From Catellatospora bangladeshensis (GTDB lineage: Bacteria; Actinomycetota; Actinomycetes; Mycobacteriales; Micromonosporaceae): 64,000 nucleotides of DNA. Where the stretch lies: contig NZ_BONF01000004.1 in assembly GCF_016862575.1 (NCBI RefSeq), positions 124,001 to 188,000 on the forward strand, given 5' to 3'. A program made the translations under genes and the position numbers. The first letter of the stretch is position 1. Each line of letters starts with the position of its first letter. Below, in pieces: positions 46,386 through 56,633 of the stretch. The notes beneath the pieces were generated by a model. The model saw only the letters and a program-made list of their open reading frames with translations, did not search any database and was not told the origin of the DNA.

Positions 46386-47393
46386 ATGAACGTGTCCACT
46401 TGGGAATGGGCCGCCACCCTCATCGGGTTGCTGGCGCTGCTGACCTTCGACTTGTTGATCATCGGGCGTCGGCCGCATGAGCCTTCGATGAAGGAGGCCA
46501 CCGGTTGGGTGGTCTTCTATGTGGCACTGGCCTGCGCGTTCGGTGCGTGGATCTTCTACAGCCACGGTACGCAGTACGGGCAGGAGTTCTTCGCCGGCTG
46601 GGTGACCGAGTACAGCCTCTCCGTGGACAACCTGTTCGTCTTTGTGATCATCATGAGCAGGTTCGCGGTGCCCCGCATCTACCAGCAGAAGGTGCTGCTC
46701 ATCGGCATCGTGCTGGCGCTGGTCATGCGCGGTGCGTTCATCGCGGCGGGCGCCGCGCTGGTGTCGCGGTTCGTCTGGGTGTTCTACATCTTCGGCGTGT
46801 TCCTGATCTACACGGCGTGGACGCTGACCAAGCACGGTGAGAGCGACGAGTCGGACTTCAAGGAGAACGCGCTCATCCGGTGGAGCCGCCGGGTGCTGCC
46901 GATCAGCAAGGAGTACGACGGCGCGAAGATGACCACGGTGCAGGCCGGCAAGCGGATCTTCACGCCGATGCTCATCGTGATGATCGCGATCGGCACCACC
47001 GACCTGATCTTCGCGCTCGACTCCATCCCGGCCATCTTCGGCCTCACCAAGGAGCCGTTCCTGGTCTTCACCGCCAACGTGTTCGCCCTGATGGGCCTGC
47101 GCCAGCTCTACTTCCTGCTGGGCGGCCTGCTGGACCGGCTGGTGTATCTGTCGCTGGGCCTGGCCGCGGTGCTCGGCTTCATCGGCGTCAAGCTGATCAT
47201 GGAGGCCCTGGCGGGCAACAACGTGCCGTTCATCAACGACGGCCAGCCGATCACCGCCGTGCCGCACATCAGCATCGGCGTCTCGCTCAGCGTGATCATC
47301 GGCATCCTGGCGGTGGCCACCATCGCCAGCCTGATCAAGTCGTCCCGCGAGGCGAAGAACGACGCGGAGAAGACGCCGACCCCGGTCGGCTGA
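46386..47393 (+). CDS. TerC-family membrane protein
   Basis: This 335-residue integral membrane protein is of the TerC/Alx family; several members export or buffer manganese. The signature blocks are FFAGWVTEYSLSVDNLFVFV (the acidic intramembrane motif), IRWSRRVLPISKEYDGAKM, then IGTTDLIFALDSIPAIFGLT and FALMGLRQLYFLLGGLLDRL. About eight or nine helices are present. The GGAGG site is embedded in the riboswitch hairpin, so expression is probably manganese-dependent. Mn2+ efflux is the most likely role given the leader. Confidence 0.9.
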   Translation: MNVSTWEWAATLIGLLALLTFDLLIIGRRPHEPSMKEATGWVVFYVALACAFGAWIFYSHGTQYGQEFFAGWVTEYSLSVDNLFVFVIIMSRFAVPRIYQQKVLLIGIVLALVMRGAFIAAGAALVSRFVWVFYIFGVFLIYTAWTLTKHGESDESDFKENALIRWSRRVLPISKEYDGAKMTTVQAGKRIFTPMLIVMIAIGTTDLIFALDSIPAIFGLTKEPFLVFTANVFALMGLRQLYFLLGGLLDRLVYLSLGLAAVLGFIGVKLIMEALAGNNVPFINDGQPITAVPHISIGVSLSVIIGILAVATIASLIKSSREAKNDAEKTPTPVG

Positions 47394-47396
47394 CGG

Positions 47397-48110
47397 TCAG
47401 CCGCCCACCCGGCCCGCACCCGCCAGCGCGGCGGTGCGGGCCGGTGGCATCTCCTCCAGGATCACCCGGCCGTTGACGCTGCAAGCGTGCAGCACGAAGC
47501 GGGTGCCGTCCCGTGGGGCGGCAGCCACGAAGCCCACATGGTCGATATCGCCGCGCGCGTCGGCGAAGAAGTACAGGTCGCCCGGCTGCTCGCTGCCGAG
47601 GGGCAGCTCGGGCACGGCGAGACGCTGGTCGCTCGCATCGCGCGGCACGGTGACGCCAAGCTGGCGGAAGGCCAGGTGCACCAGCCCCGAGCAGTCGATG
47701 CCGTACGGCGTCAGCCCGCCCCACACGTAGGTGACCCCGAGCCAGGCCCGCGCCGCGGCCAGCGCCGCCGCCCGGTCCACGGCGCCCGCCGCGCCGTCCC
47801 CGCTCTCGCGCACGCTGAGCTGGTCCAGCGGCAGCCAGCCGGGGTAGCCGCGCGGGTCCAGCTTCGCGGCGGGCTGCGCGGTGGCCACCACCCGGGCCCA
47901 GCCGCCGCGCACCTCCTCGACCAGCACCTGCTCGCCGTGCAGCAGCTGGGTCAGCACGCCGTGGTACATCCGGCCCTCGTCGTCCAGCCCGGCGACCCAG
48001 GAGCGCGGGTCGCTGTGCGGCCCGAGCACGGCCGCGTCCACGCCGGGCCGGGGTGCGTCAGGGCGCGACCACAGGGTCGCCACCGGGGCGGTCACCGTCG
48101 CGATCTTCAT
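47397..48110 (-). CDS. NlpC/P60 peptidase, YkfC-like
   Basis: This 237-residue cysteine peptidase has an N-terminal SH3-like half (about 1-100) and a C40 catalytic domain with C140 (YGIDCSGLVHLAFRQLG) and H191 (GDIDHVGFVA). No signal peptide is seen, so a cytoplasmic role is likely. YkfC enzymes cut gamma-D-Glu-diamino acid bonds of muropeptides. The next upstream gene is an Ala-D/L-Glu-type epimerase, the classic partner (YkfB), which supports a murein-peptide recycling function. Its start is 15 bp after the epimerase stop. Confidence 0.88.
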   Translation of the reverse strand: MKIATVTAPVATLWSRPDAPRPGVDAAVLGPHSDPRSWVAGLDDEGRMYHGVLTQLLHGEQVLVEEVRGGWARVVATAQPAAKLDPRGYPGWLPLDQLSVRESGDGAAGAVDRAAALAAARAWLGVTYVWGGLTPYGIDCSGLVHLAFRQLGVTVPRDASDQRLAVPELPLGSEQPGDLYFFADARGDIDHVGFVAAAPRDGTRFVLHACSVNGRVILEEMPPARTAALAGAGRVGG

Positions 48111-48125
48111 GCGGGGTACCTCGCT

Positions 48126-49214
48126 TCAGTCGGCTGCGCTCCGTTGCGGGATCGACACGCCCAGTCCGGGGGCGTCGGGTAGTACCACAGTCGCACCCTC
48201 GTAGCGGCATCCGCCAGACACCGGCGGCTCGGCCAGCCACCAGGCCGCGTCGAGGTCGCTGACGATGGTGGTCGGGTGCGCCGCGACCAGGCTCGCCGCG
48301 GCGCCGATGCCGACGGGGCCCTCCATCATGGAGCCGACGCAGGTGCCCAGCCCGTGCGCGGCGGCCAGCTCCAGCAGGGTGCGCGCGGTGCTGAGCCCGC
48401 CGCACTTGGCCAGCTTCACGTTGACCAGATCGGCCGCGCGGCGGCGGATCACCTCGACCAGGTCGCGCAGGCCGAACACCGACTCGTCGGCCATGATCGG
48501 CAGCGCGCTGCGGGCACTGACCCAGGCCAGCCCGTCCAGGTCGTGCCGGGCGACCGGCTGCTCGACCAGCTCGACCGGCAGCTCCAGGGCGGCGATGCGG
48601 TCCAGGATGCGCACCGCGTCGCGCGGCGTCCAGCCCTGGTTGGCGTCCAAGCGCAGGGTGACGCCGGGGTCGAGGGCCTCGCATACGGCGCGGATGCGGT
48701 TCAGGTCGCCCGCGGCATCCGTGCCCACCTTGAGCTTCAGCACCGTGAAGCCCCCGGCGATCCGCTGCTTGGCGGTGACGGCCAGCGCGCCCGCCTCACC
48801 CGCGGACAGGGTCACGTCGGTGGGCACGGTCAGGCTCGTGCCGCCGAGCAGGCGTGCCAGGGGAATGCCCAGGCGGCGCGCGGCCAGGTCGTGCAGTGCC
48901 ACGTCCACCGCCATCTTGGCGGCCTCGTTGCCGACCACCGCGCGGGCCACCTCGCGGCAGCGCGCGGCCAGGTCGTCCGGGTCGCGGCCGATCAGCAGCG
49001 GCGCCATCATCTCCGCGACGCACGCCTGCGAGCCCGCGATGCTGGCCCCGGTCACCGCCCACACCTGCGGCGCCTCGCCGAAGCCGGAGCGCCCGTCGGC
49101 GTCGACGATCTCGACCAGCAGCGTCTCGACGGCGGTGGCCCGGCGCAGCGCCGTCACGAACGGGGTGTGCAGGGGCGCGGAGACGCGGTGGGTGCGGACT
49201 TCGGTGATCGACAC
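48126..49214 (-). CDS. Dipeptide epimerase (L-Ala-D/L-Glu epimerase-like)
   Basis: This 362-residue enolase-superfamily enzyme belongs to the muconate-lactonising subgroup. The catalytic lysine motif is TVLKLKVGTD. The metal ligands are in LRLDANQGW, LVEQPVARHD and IMADESVFG, and the second lysine is in LVNVKLAKCGG. The ending SMMEGPVGIGAAASL fits dipeptide epimerases. The enzyme would invert the D-Glu of murein dipeptides so that peptidases can use them. It lies between a penicillin-recognising serine hydrolase and the NlpC/P60 gene, all leftward. Confidence 0.9.
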   Translation of the reverse strand: MSITEVRTHRVSAPLHTPFVTALRRATAVETLLVEIVDADGRSGFGEAPQVWAVTGASIAGSQACVAEMMAPLLIGRDPDDLAARCREVARAVVGNEAAKMAVDVALHDLAARRLGIPLARLLGGTSLTVPTDVTLSAGEAGALAVTAKQRIAGGFTVLKLKVGTDAAGDLNRIRAVCEALDPGVTLRLDANQGWTPRDAVRILDRIAALELPVELVEQPVARHDLDGLAWVSARSALPIMADESVFGLRDLVEVIRRRAADLVNVKLAKCGGLSTARTLLELAAAHGLGTCVGSMMEGPVGIGAAASLVAAHPTTIVSDLDAAWWLAEPPVSGGCRYEGATVVLPDAPGLGVSIPQRSAAD

Positions 49215-49271
49215 GCCACCGACCCTACGTGCGAAACCGGTACCGCAGAAGCCCCGTTCCGGGGCGGCCCG

Positions 49272-50108
49272 TCAGCTCGCGCCGCGCTGCGCCCAGCTCG
49301 CCGCGGCGATCCGGCCCAGCAGCGCGCACGCCTCACCGTCCGGGACGTCACCGGTGGTGCAGACCGCCAGCAGGTACGGCGGCGCGTCCGCCGGGTAGAT
49401 CAGCGCGCTGCTGTGCCGCTCGCCGGTCACCCAGCCGTTCTTCAGCGCCACCCGGGTGCCCTCGGGCAGGCCGCGGTGCAGGTCGTCGCGGCACTCCTGG
49501 GCGGACAGGATGTCCAGCATCGCGGCCGACCCGGCGGGCGAGGCGAGCCGGCCGCCGTGCAGCGCGCCGAACAGCGCGGCCAGGTCGGCGGCGGTGACCT
49601 CGTTGCTGATCCCGCCGTCGCGCGCCGGGTAGTCCTCGATGCCGCGGTCGGTGTGCGCGCGGGTCGCCCCGGCGAGCCGCCACACATCGTTGACCTGGGC
49701 GAACGCCTGCTCGTTGGGGCCGAGCGCGGCGAGCACCAGGTTGGTGGCCAGGTTGGAGGAGCGCACGATCATCCGCGTGATCAGCCAGCGCAGCGGGGCC
49801 TTGCCGCCCAGCCGGTCCCACACCTGCGGATCGCTGTCGTACGCCGGGTCGTTGGCGTACCCCCCGCCGCCGGGCGCGGCCGACACGTGCTCGTTGTGCA
49901 CGGCGATCTCGGCGTCCAGGTCCAGCCGGCCGGCCTCGGCGGCGCGCCAGGCGGCGGCCATCACGCCGACCTTCATCGTGCTCGCGGCATAGTGCAGCGC
50001 CCCGGCCTCCCGGGCGTATCGCGCCGGCCCGTCGAGCGGGCCGCACCAGACGGAGGCGGTGCCGGGGAAGGCGTCGAGTTCGGGAGCCAGGCTCTGCAGC
50101 GTGATCAC
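49272..50108 (-). CDS. Class A beta-lactamase-like serine hydrolase
   Basis: The 278-residue protein has the penicillin-recognising fold motifs S43-x-x-K46 (STMK), SSN in IVRSSNLATNLVL and KNG (VALKNGWVTG). KNG replaces the usual KTG, and the Ser-Asp-Asn triad reads Ser-Ser-Asn. No signal peptide is visible, so it may act in the cytoplasm rather than as an exported resistance enzyme. Position before the epimerase and NlpC/P60 genes suggests a murein-peptide hydrolase. The GTG at 50108 is the only sensible start. Confidence 0.85.
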   Translation of the reverse strand: MITLQSLAPELDAFPGTASVWCGPLDGPARYAREAGALHYAASTMKVGVMAAAWRAAEAGRLDLDAEIAVHNEHVSAAPGGGGYANDPAYDSDPQVWDRLGGKAPLRWLITRMIVRSSNLATNLVLAALGPNEQAFAQVNDVWRLAGATRAHTDRGIEDYPARDGGISNEVTAADLAALFGALHGGRLASPAGSAAMLDILSAQECRDDLHRGLPEGTRVALKNGWVTGERHSSALIYPADAPPYLLAVCTTGDVPDGEACALLGRIAAASWAQRGAS

Positions 50109-50169
50109 GCCTGCAGGTTACTGAAAACGGGGCAGCGGCGCGCGCTGGGAGGCCGTAGAGTGCCGCGCC

Positions 50170-50811
50170 GTGACTGAGTTGATCCCTTCTCACCTGTCGG
50201 CCCCGGCGCCCGACACCACGCACCGCTGTGAGCAGTGCGGGTGCAGCCCGGCTCGGCAGATGACCTTCCGTGGGCACCGCGGCATGATCGTGGTGATGCA
50301 GTTCCTCAAGGAGCGCGGCGTGTGGTGCCGCACCTGCGGCCTGGCCGTGTTCCGCACCATGACCAGCCGCACGGTCGCGCAGGGCTGGTGGGGCTACGGC
50401 TCGTTCCTGATCACGCCGTTCGTGCTGCTCTACAACCTGGTGGGCCGCCTGAAGCTGCGCAAGCTGGGCGAGCCGGTCCCCGCGCTAGACGGCTCGTCGA
50501 CCGCGCCCTGGAACCCGGGCCGCCCGGTGTTCCTGCGCGCGACGATGCTGGTCCCGATTCTGCTGGTGGCGTTCGTGACGACGGTGGCGATCCTGGCCGA
50601 CCCGGCGAACAAGATCGGGCAGTGCGTCGTCTCGCAGGGCACGGACGACGTGGAGTTCGTCGACTGCTCCCAGCGCAACGAGGGTGTGGTGCTCAGCGTC
50701 GTCGACGACAAGGATCAGTGCCCCGCCGAGGCCGTCGGCTACGTCGAGGAGTACACCGAGTACCGCTCCGGCGGCCGCCACGTCGACGAGATCTACTGCA
50801 TCGGCGCCTGA
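50170..50811 (+). CDS. Zinc-ribbon membrane protein with extracytoplasmic tail, unknown function
   Basis: In the 213-residue protein, an N-terminal Cys pair set (CEQCGC and CRTCGLAVFR, residues about 19-60) looks like a zinc ribbon. A hydrophobic segment (WWGYGSFLITPFVLLYNLVG), a loop and a clear transmembrane helix (MLVPILLVAFVTTVAILA) follow. The tail of about 75 residues has four Cys (IGQCVV, VDCSQ, DQCPAE, IYCIG) that could form disulfides outside, similar to LppU-type domains. TAGAGT stands 8 nt before GTG 50170. No function is assigned. Confidence 0.78.
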   Translation: MTELIPSHLSAPAPDTTHRCEQCGCSPARQMTFRGHRGMIVVMQFLKERGVWCRTCGLAVFRTMTSRTVAQGWWGYGSFLITPFVLLYNLVGRLKLRKLGEPVPALDGSSTAPWNPGRPVFLRATMLVPILLVAFVTTVAILADPANKIGQCVVSQGTDDVEFVDCSQRNEGVVLSVVDDKDQCPAEAVGYVEEYTEYRSGGRHVDEIYCIGA

Positions 50812-50880
50812 CCATCCGCATGACCGAGACTCCCGCCGGGCCGCGCGAACGGCACGGCGGGAGCCCCGATCAGTGCGGAG

Positions 50881-51537
50881 TCACCGCGCGCGGCGGGCGA
50901 CCCAGCCGGTGGCCAGCAGGAACTGGGCCAGGACGTAGGTGAGCATGACCCAGATCTGAGGGCCGGGGATGGTGAACGCGTCGGCGACCCGTACCGCGAT
51001 CAGCAGATCCGAGATCAGGAACAGCGCCCCGCCGAGCGCGGTGCGCCAGCCAAAGGCCGCTGCCAGCGCCGCGGTCGACGACAGCAGCGTGCCGTACACG
51101 GCCATCGGCAGCGCCAGGCCCGCCTCCGACAGCGCCGGCCACAGCCAGCTCAGCGCGCCGACCAGGAAGACCGCGTAGCCGATCGGCACCAGCAGCATCG
51201 GCCACGCCCGCAGCCGCGACAGCGCGCCGTGGCGCACGAACGTGGTCACGTAACAGACGTGCGCCGTGCCGAACAGCGCCATACCGATGATGAACGCGGT
51301 CGTTCCCTCGAACTGCAGCGCCACGTCACCGGCCCAGGAGAACAGCAGCGCGGCCAGGATGCCGGTGGTCGGGACCAGGCCGCGCGAGCGGTGGTACAGG
51401 TAGAACCACAGCGCCAGCAACGGCAGCAGCAGCGGCTTGGTCGCCCAGTCCAGCGGCCTGCTCTCCACGCCGGCGGCGATGACGTTCAGGGCCGAGGCCA
51501 CACCGAAGAGGCCCAGCACAAGCCGGTCCGCGCGCAT
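50881..51537 (-). CDS. YhhN/TMEM86-family membrane protein (lysoplasmalogenase-like)
   Basis: This 218-residue protein has about eight membrane helices. The family blocks are LDWATKPLLLPLLALWFYLY, ILAALLFSWAGDVALQFEGT and ALGGALFLISDLLIAVRVAD, with the two conserved Asp (GD and SD) expected for lysoplasmalogenase activity. It would cleave vinyl-ether lysophospholipids if active, which is only inferred. ATG 51537 is used, with GGGAG a short way upstream; the longer frame reaches into repeat B. Confidence 0.85.
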   Translation of the reverse strand: MRADRLVLGLFGVASALNVIAAGVESRPLDWATKPLLLPLLALWFYLYHRSRGLVPTTGILAALLFSWAGDVALQFEGTTAFIIGMALFGTAHVCYVTTFVRHGALSRLRAWPMLLVPIGYAVFLVGALSWLWPALSEAGLALPMAVYGTLLSSTAALAAAFGWRTALGGALFLISDLLIAVRVADAFTIPGPQIWVMLTYVLAQFLLATGWVARRAR

Positions 51538-51614
51538 AGTCGATCTCCCGAGGGGTGAGGGGTCCGCGCAGCATACCCACCGGTAGCCCGCGCGCAACAC
51601 CCACCACCCTCCTT

Positions 51615-51751
51615 GGTTGATCATGAACTTATGGACGTGCTGGACGGCGTGTCACCACCCCGCCACCGTGATCGAACTCCGACGATCCGGTTGATCACGG
51701 TGGCGGGGTAGGGACGCGCCGGTGAACACGTCCATAAGTTCATGATCAACC
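51615..51751. repeat. Nested palindrome: repeat B arms around a second inverted repeat
   Basis: The outer arms match repeat B (GTTGATCATGAACTTATGGA and TCCATAAGTTCATGATCAAC). Instead of the usual short centre they enclose a different perfect 17-bp inverted repeat (51657-51673/51693-51709, starting ACCCCGCCACC). The whole is 137 bp, between the upstream end of the YhhN gene and the 3' end of typA. Confidence 0.88.
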
Positions 51752-51815
51752 CGGGATAGGGGCCGGCCCCCGGGCTGCGGGGCAGCGCGGGGGCCGGTGG
51801 GGCTGGGAGGAGCTG

Positions 51816-53678
<1,863 letters not shown>

Positions 53679-53789
53679 TCATCCATTGTCCGGCAGGCGT
53701 GATCGAAAATAGCGGTCGGGGTGGCCCGCGTGGCGGGTGTCACCCGGTGGTATGGGTGTCTTTCCCGCCTTGAATCCGTTATCAGTGGT

Positions 53790-54908
53790 ATGTCGGCTAG
53801 CCCGCGTACGGTGCTGGGCACCGTCCTGATCATGCCCCTGCTGCTGCTCGCCGCGCTGCCCGCGGTGGCGGTGGCGGTGGGGCAGCCCCGCGCCGTCCCG
53901 CAGCCGGACCGCGCCCGCACGACGGGGGTGGACCCGGTCACCGGCACCGCGGGGATCCGGGTCGACACCGACGGCGGCGTGGTGCACGTCCGCTCCGGCC
54001 CGACCACCGACCGGCGCGCCATGGCCGCGCTCGGCGACGACAGCCGGGTGGCCGTGCGCTGCAAGGTGTGGGGCGAGCGGGTGACCGGCACGAAACGGCG
54101 CACCGCGTACTGGATGCGGGTCGGGGCCGGCCGCTACCTGTCCGACGCCTTCCTGGACTGGCCCGCCGCGCGGCCCGAGGTGCCCTGGTGCGGCACCGCC
54201 CCCGTGGACGCGGTCACCGCCCGGGTGGCGGCGGGCGGTTCGGTGCTCAACCTGCGCCGCGAGCCCGGCACGGCCGCCGGCCGCCTCGGCACCGTCGACG
54301 ACGGCAGCGTGCTGGCCGTGCGCTGCCAGGCCGCGGGCCAGGCGGTCGGGGGCTCGGGCACCTGGCTGCGGGTGGCGGGCGGTCGCTACGTCGCCGAGGC
54401 GTACGTGCGCTGGGCGCCGCAGCGGCCCTGGCTGCCGTGGTGCGGGCAGGAGCCGTCGCGCACGCCGCCGGCCAGCTCGCGCGAGTTCGTGGCGGAGGCC
54501 GAGGGCCCGGCCCGTGCCGCCGCGCGCGCCCACGGGGTGCCCGCGTCCGTGCTGGTCGCCCAGGCGGTGTACGCATCGGACTGGGGCCGGGCCGAGCCCG
54601 CCCGGCGCGACCACAACCTCTTCGGCGCGCTCTGCGTCCCCGCCGCCAAGCCCGGCGCGCTGGGCTGCCGCGAGTACGGCGCCACCGCGCTGCGCGCCTA
54701 TCGCAGCCCCGCCGACTCCTTCGCCGACCAGGCCCGCGTGCTGGCGGCGGAGCCGCGAAACGCCACGGCCCTCACCCACGCCGCCGACCCCGAGCGGTTC
54801 GTCCGCGACCTCCAGGCCGCCGGGTACGCCGGCGGCGCGCGCTACGCCGACCGCCTGGTCGACCTGATCCGCCGCTACGACCTGCGCCGCCTCGATACGG
54901 CGGGCTGA
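53790..54908 (+). CDS. Secreted protein with two SH3-like domains and a glucosaminidase domain
   Basis: The 372-residue protein starts with a signal/anchor helix (VLGTVLIMPLLLLAALPAVA). Two bacterial SH3-like modules follow, about 55-135 (VVHVRSGPTTDRRAM) and 145-225 (VLNLRREPGTAAGRL), each ending with a W-P-W-CG pattern. The C-terminal part (about 245-370, ASVLVAQAVYASDWGRAEPA, then HNLFGALC and YRSPADSFADQARVL) matches mannosyl-glycoprotein-type glucosaminidases that cut peptidoglycan. The catalytic Glu expected in the E-S-x-W-G position reads Asp (YASDWG), so activity is uncertain. ATG 53790 is preferred over the longer frame. Confidence 0.83.
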   Translation: MSASPRTVLGTVLIMPLLLLAALPAVAVAVGQPRAVPQPDRARTTGVDPVTGTAGIRVDTDGGVVHVRSGPTTDRRAMAALGDDSRVAVRCKVWGERVTGTKRRTAYWMRVGAGRYLSDAFLDWPAARPEVPWCGTAPVDAVTARVAAGGSVLNLRREPGTAAGRLGTVDDGSVLAVRCQAAGQAVGGSGTWLRVAGGRYVAEAYVRWAPQRPWLPWCGQEPSRTPPASSREFVAEAEGPARAAARAHGVPASVLVAQAVYASDWGRAEPARRDHNLFGALCVPAAKPGALGCREYGATALRAYRSPADSFADQARVLAAEPRNATALTHAADPERFVRDLQAAGYAGGARYADRLVDLIRRYDLRRLDTAG

Positions 54909-54974
54909 CCGGTCCTGGCCGGGAAGGGCCTGGTGGGGGTGTGGATCGGGGTAGCGTCGCGGAGGGAGGTCGAC

Positions 54975-55367
54975 ATGTCTGGTGCAACGGTCATCCCCAC
55001 CCTGCGCTACCGGGACGCCGCCACGGCGATCCGGTTCCTGCGGGACGCGTTCGGGTTCCGGGAGCTGCTGGTGGTCCCCGGGGCGGAGGGCACGGTGGCG
55101 CACGCCGAGCTGACCCACGGCACCGGCATGGTCATGGTCAGCTCCACCACGGACGGCGGGGACGGGCGGATGCCGTTCGCGGGCGGCCCGGCCTGGCTCT
55201 ACGTGATCGTGGACGACGTGCAGGCGCACCACGACCGGGCCATGGCCAACGGGGCGGAGATCGTCTACCCGCCGAAGAAAGAGGAGTACGGCGGCAGCAG
55301 CTACACCGCCGCCGACTCGGAGGGCAACCAGTGGACGTTCGGCTCCTACCGGCCCGAGGGCTGGTAG
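54975..55367 (+). CDS. VOC/glyoxalase-family protein
   Basis: This 130-residue protein of the vicinal-oxygen-chelate fold starts VIPTLRYRDAATAIRFLRDA and FGFRELLVVPGAEGTVAHAE. Tail motifs are YSA-type pairs such as YVIVDDVQAHHDRAMANGAE and YTAADSEGNQWTFGSY. The pattern resembles PhnB-like proteins. Likely metal ligands are H and E residues in AHAEL and near the C-terminus. ATG 54975 has GGGAGG 5 nt upstream. The substrate is not readable. Confidence 0.87.
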   Translation: MSGATVIPTLRYRDAATAIRFLRDAFGFRELLVVPGAEGTVAHAELTHGTGMVMVSSTTDGGDGRMPFAGGPAWLYVIVDDVQAHHDRAMANGAEIVYPPKKEEYGGSSYTAADSEGNQWTFGSYRPEGW

Positions 55368-55382
55368 GAGGCCGGTCCGCGG

Positions 55383-55586
55383 TCAGCGGTCGAACTCGCC
55401 CGCCTTCGTGCCCGCCAGGAAGGAACCCCAGTCGGCCTTGCTGAACAGCAGCACGGGCCCGGTGGGGTCCTTCGAGTCGCGTACCGCGACGGATCCGGTC
55501 AACACGGTCGTCTCGACGCAGTCGCCGTTGCCGCCGCTGCGGCTGCTCTTCCGCCATACCGCGCCCGTGAGATCGACATGGTGCAC
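55383..55586 (-). CDS. DUF397-domain protein
   Basis: The 67-residue protein has the complete DUF397 pattern: WRKSSRSGGNGDCVETTVLT, then VAVRDSKDPTGPVLLFSKAD and WGSFLAGTKAGEFDR. These short proteins are encoded next to XRE regulators in actinobacteria and often act as their antagonists or partners. It lies 24 bp after the XRE gene. GTG 55586 has AGGAG 7 nt upstream. Confidence 0.9.
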   Translation of the reverse strand: MHHVDLTGAVWRKSSRSGGNGDCVETTVLTGSVAVRDSKDPTGPVLLFSKADWGSFLAGTKAGEFDR

Positions 55587-55610
55587 TGAACAACTCCTCG
55601 TGGTTTCGGG

Positions 55611-56471
55611 TCACCCCGTGAGACTTCGCGCCACGTCCAGCATCCGGACGCTGGACAGCCGGGGGCTGAGGGCCGCCGCGCAAAGATGGTCGAAAACCAG
55701 GCTACAACGGGCTATTTCGGTCGAATCGTCCAGGTACAGGTCCCCGGCGAAACCCTCGAAGTAGACGGTGTCCGGATCCCTGCGGTCGGGGAAACGCAGG
55801 ATCCGGAACGCCCCCGTCATCGCCTCGTGCCCCCCGTGGGCGAACGGAAGGATCTGGACCGTGATGTGCGGCAGCTCGTTGGCCGCGGCCAGCGCCCGCA
55901 GCTGCTCGGCCATGACGGCGGGGCTGCCCACGATGCGGTGCAGCACCGCCTCGTCGAGCACCGTCCAGAACTCCGGCGGCTGGTCCTGTTTGAGCAGCTC
56001 CTGCCGGGTCAGCCGGATCTGCACGCGCCGCTCGACCTCGTCGGCGGAGTCGTGCGGCCGCGTCGCCCGGATGACGGCGCGGGCGTAGTCCTCGGTCTGC
56101 AGCAGCCCCGGCACGAACGACAGCTCGGCGCCGCGGATGGAGTCCGCCTCCGACTCCAGCTGGATGAGCTTGAGGTACGGGCTGGAGACCTCGCCGTACT
56201 TCAGCCACCAGCCGCCGCGCCGCTTCGACTCCCGAGCCAGTTCCAGCAGCTCCTCCCGCTGCCCGGCGTCGTCGAGACCGTAGAGGTCCAGCAGCACCAG
56301 CAGGTCGCCGCGGCGCACGCCGACCTCGCCGTTCTCGATCCGGCTGATCTTCGACGGCGAGCAGTCGAGCGCGGGGCCGACCTGCTGGTGGGTCAGGCCG
56401 GCGGCTTCTCGCAGCTCCCGCAGGGCCACGCCGATGCGGCGGCGGCGTAGCGAGGTGCCCGACGTGGCCAA
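55611..56471 (-). CDS. XRE regulator with DUF5753 sensor domain
   Basis: The 286-residue regulator has an N-terminal helix-turn-helix (LREAAGLTHQQVGPALDCSP, then SKISRIENGEVGVRRGDLLV). The long C-terminal DUF5753 domain contains ELSFVPGLLQTEDYARAVIR, QELLKQDQPPEFWTVLDEAV and HITVQILPFAHGGHEAMTGA. TTG 56471 is chosen: it follows GGAGGG closely and no ATG or GTG is better placed. It is followed by DUF397, the standard actinobacterial pair. The divergent inverted repeat at 56571-56598 is a likely binding site. Confidence 0.9.
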   Translation of the reverse strand: MATSGTSLRRRRIGVALRELREAAGLTHQQVGPALDCSPSKISRIENGEVGVRRGDLLVLLDLYGLDDAGQREELLELARESKRRGGWWLKYGEVSSPYLKLIQLESEADSIRGAELSFVPGLLQTEDYARAVIRATRPHDSADEVERRVQIRLTRQELLKQDQPPEFWTVLDEAVLHRIVGSPAVMAEQLRALAAANELPHITVQILPFAHGGHEAMTGAFRILRFPDRRDPDTVYFEGFAGDLYLDDSTEIARCSLVFDHLCAAALSPRLSSVRMLDVARSLTG

Positions 56472-56570
56472 TGACCCTCCTCTGCCGACAGACGCGTCGC
56501 CAAGTCTGCTGCTCGGGCAGCTGATCAGGCAAGGGGTCACGCCGAACGGGCGGAATTCCCCGGGTGCCTC

Positions 56571-56598
56571 CTTGCAAGTTGAATCTCGCACGTGCAAG
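56571..56598. promoter_or_regulatory. Candidate operator of the XRE regulator
   Basis: CTTGCAAGT (56571-56579) and ACGTGCAAG (56590-56598) form an inverted repeat with one mismatch and a 10-base gap, between the divergent XRE and 65-aa genes. A similar TTGCA/CACGTGCA arrangement occurs at 4232-4249. Confidence 0.55.
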
Positions 56599-56633
56599 GT
56601 GGAAGGAGAGCCGGGTCCGTGCCGGGAGGCGAC

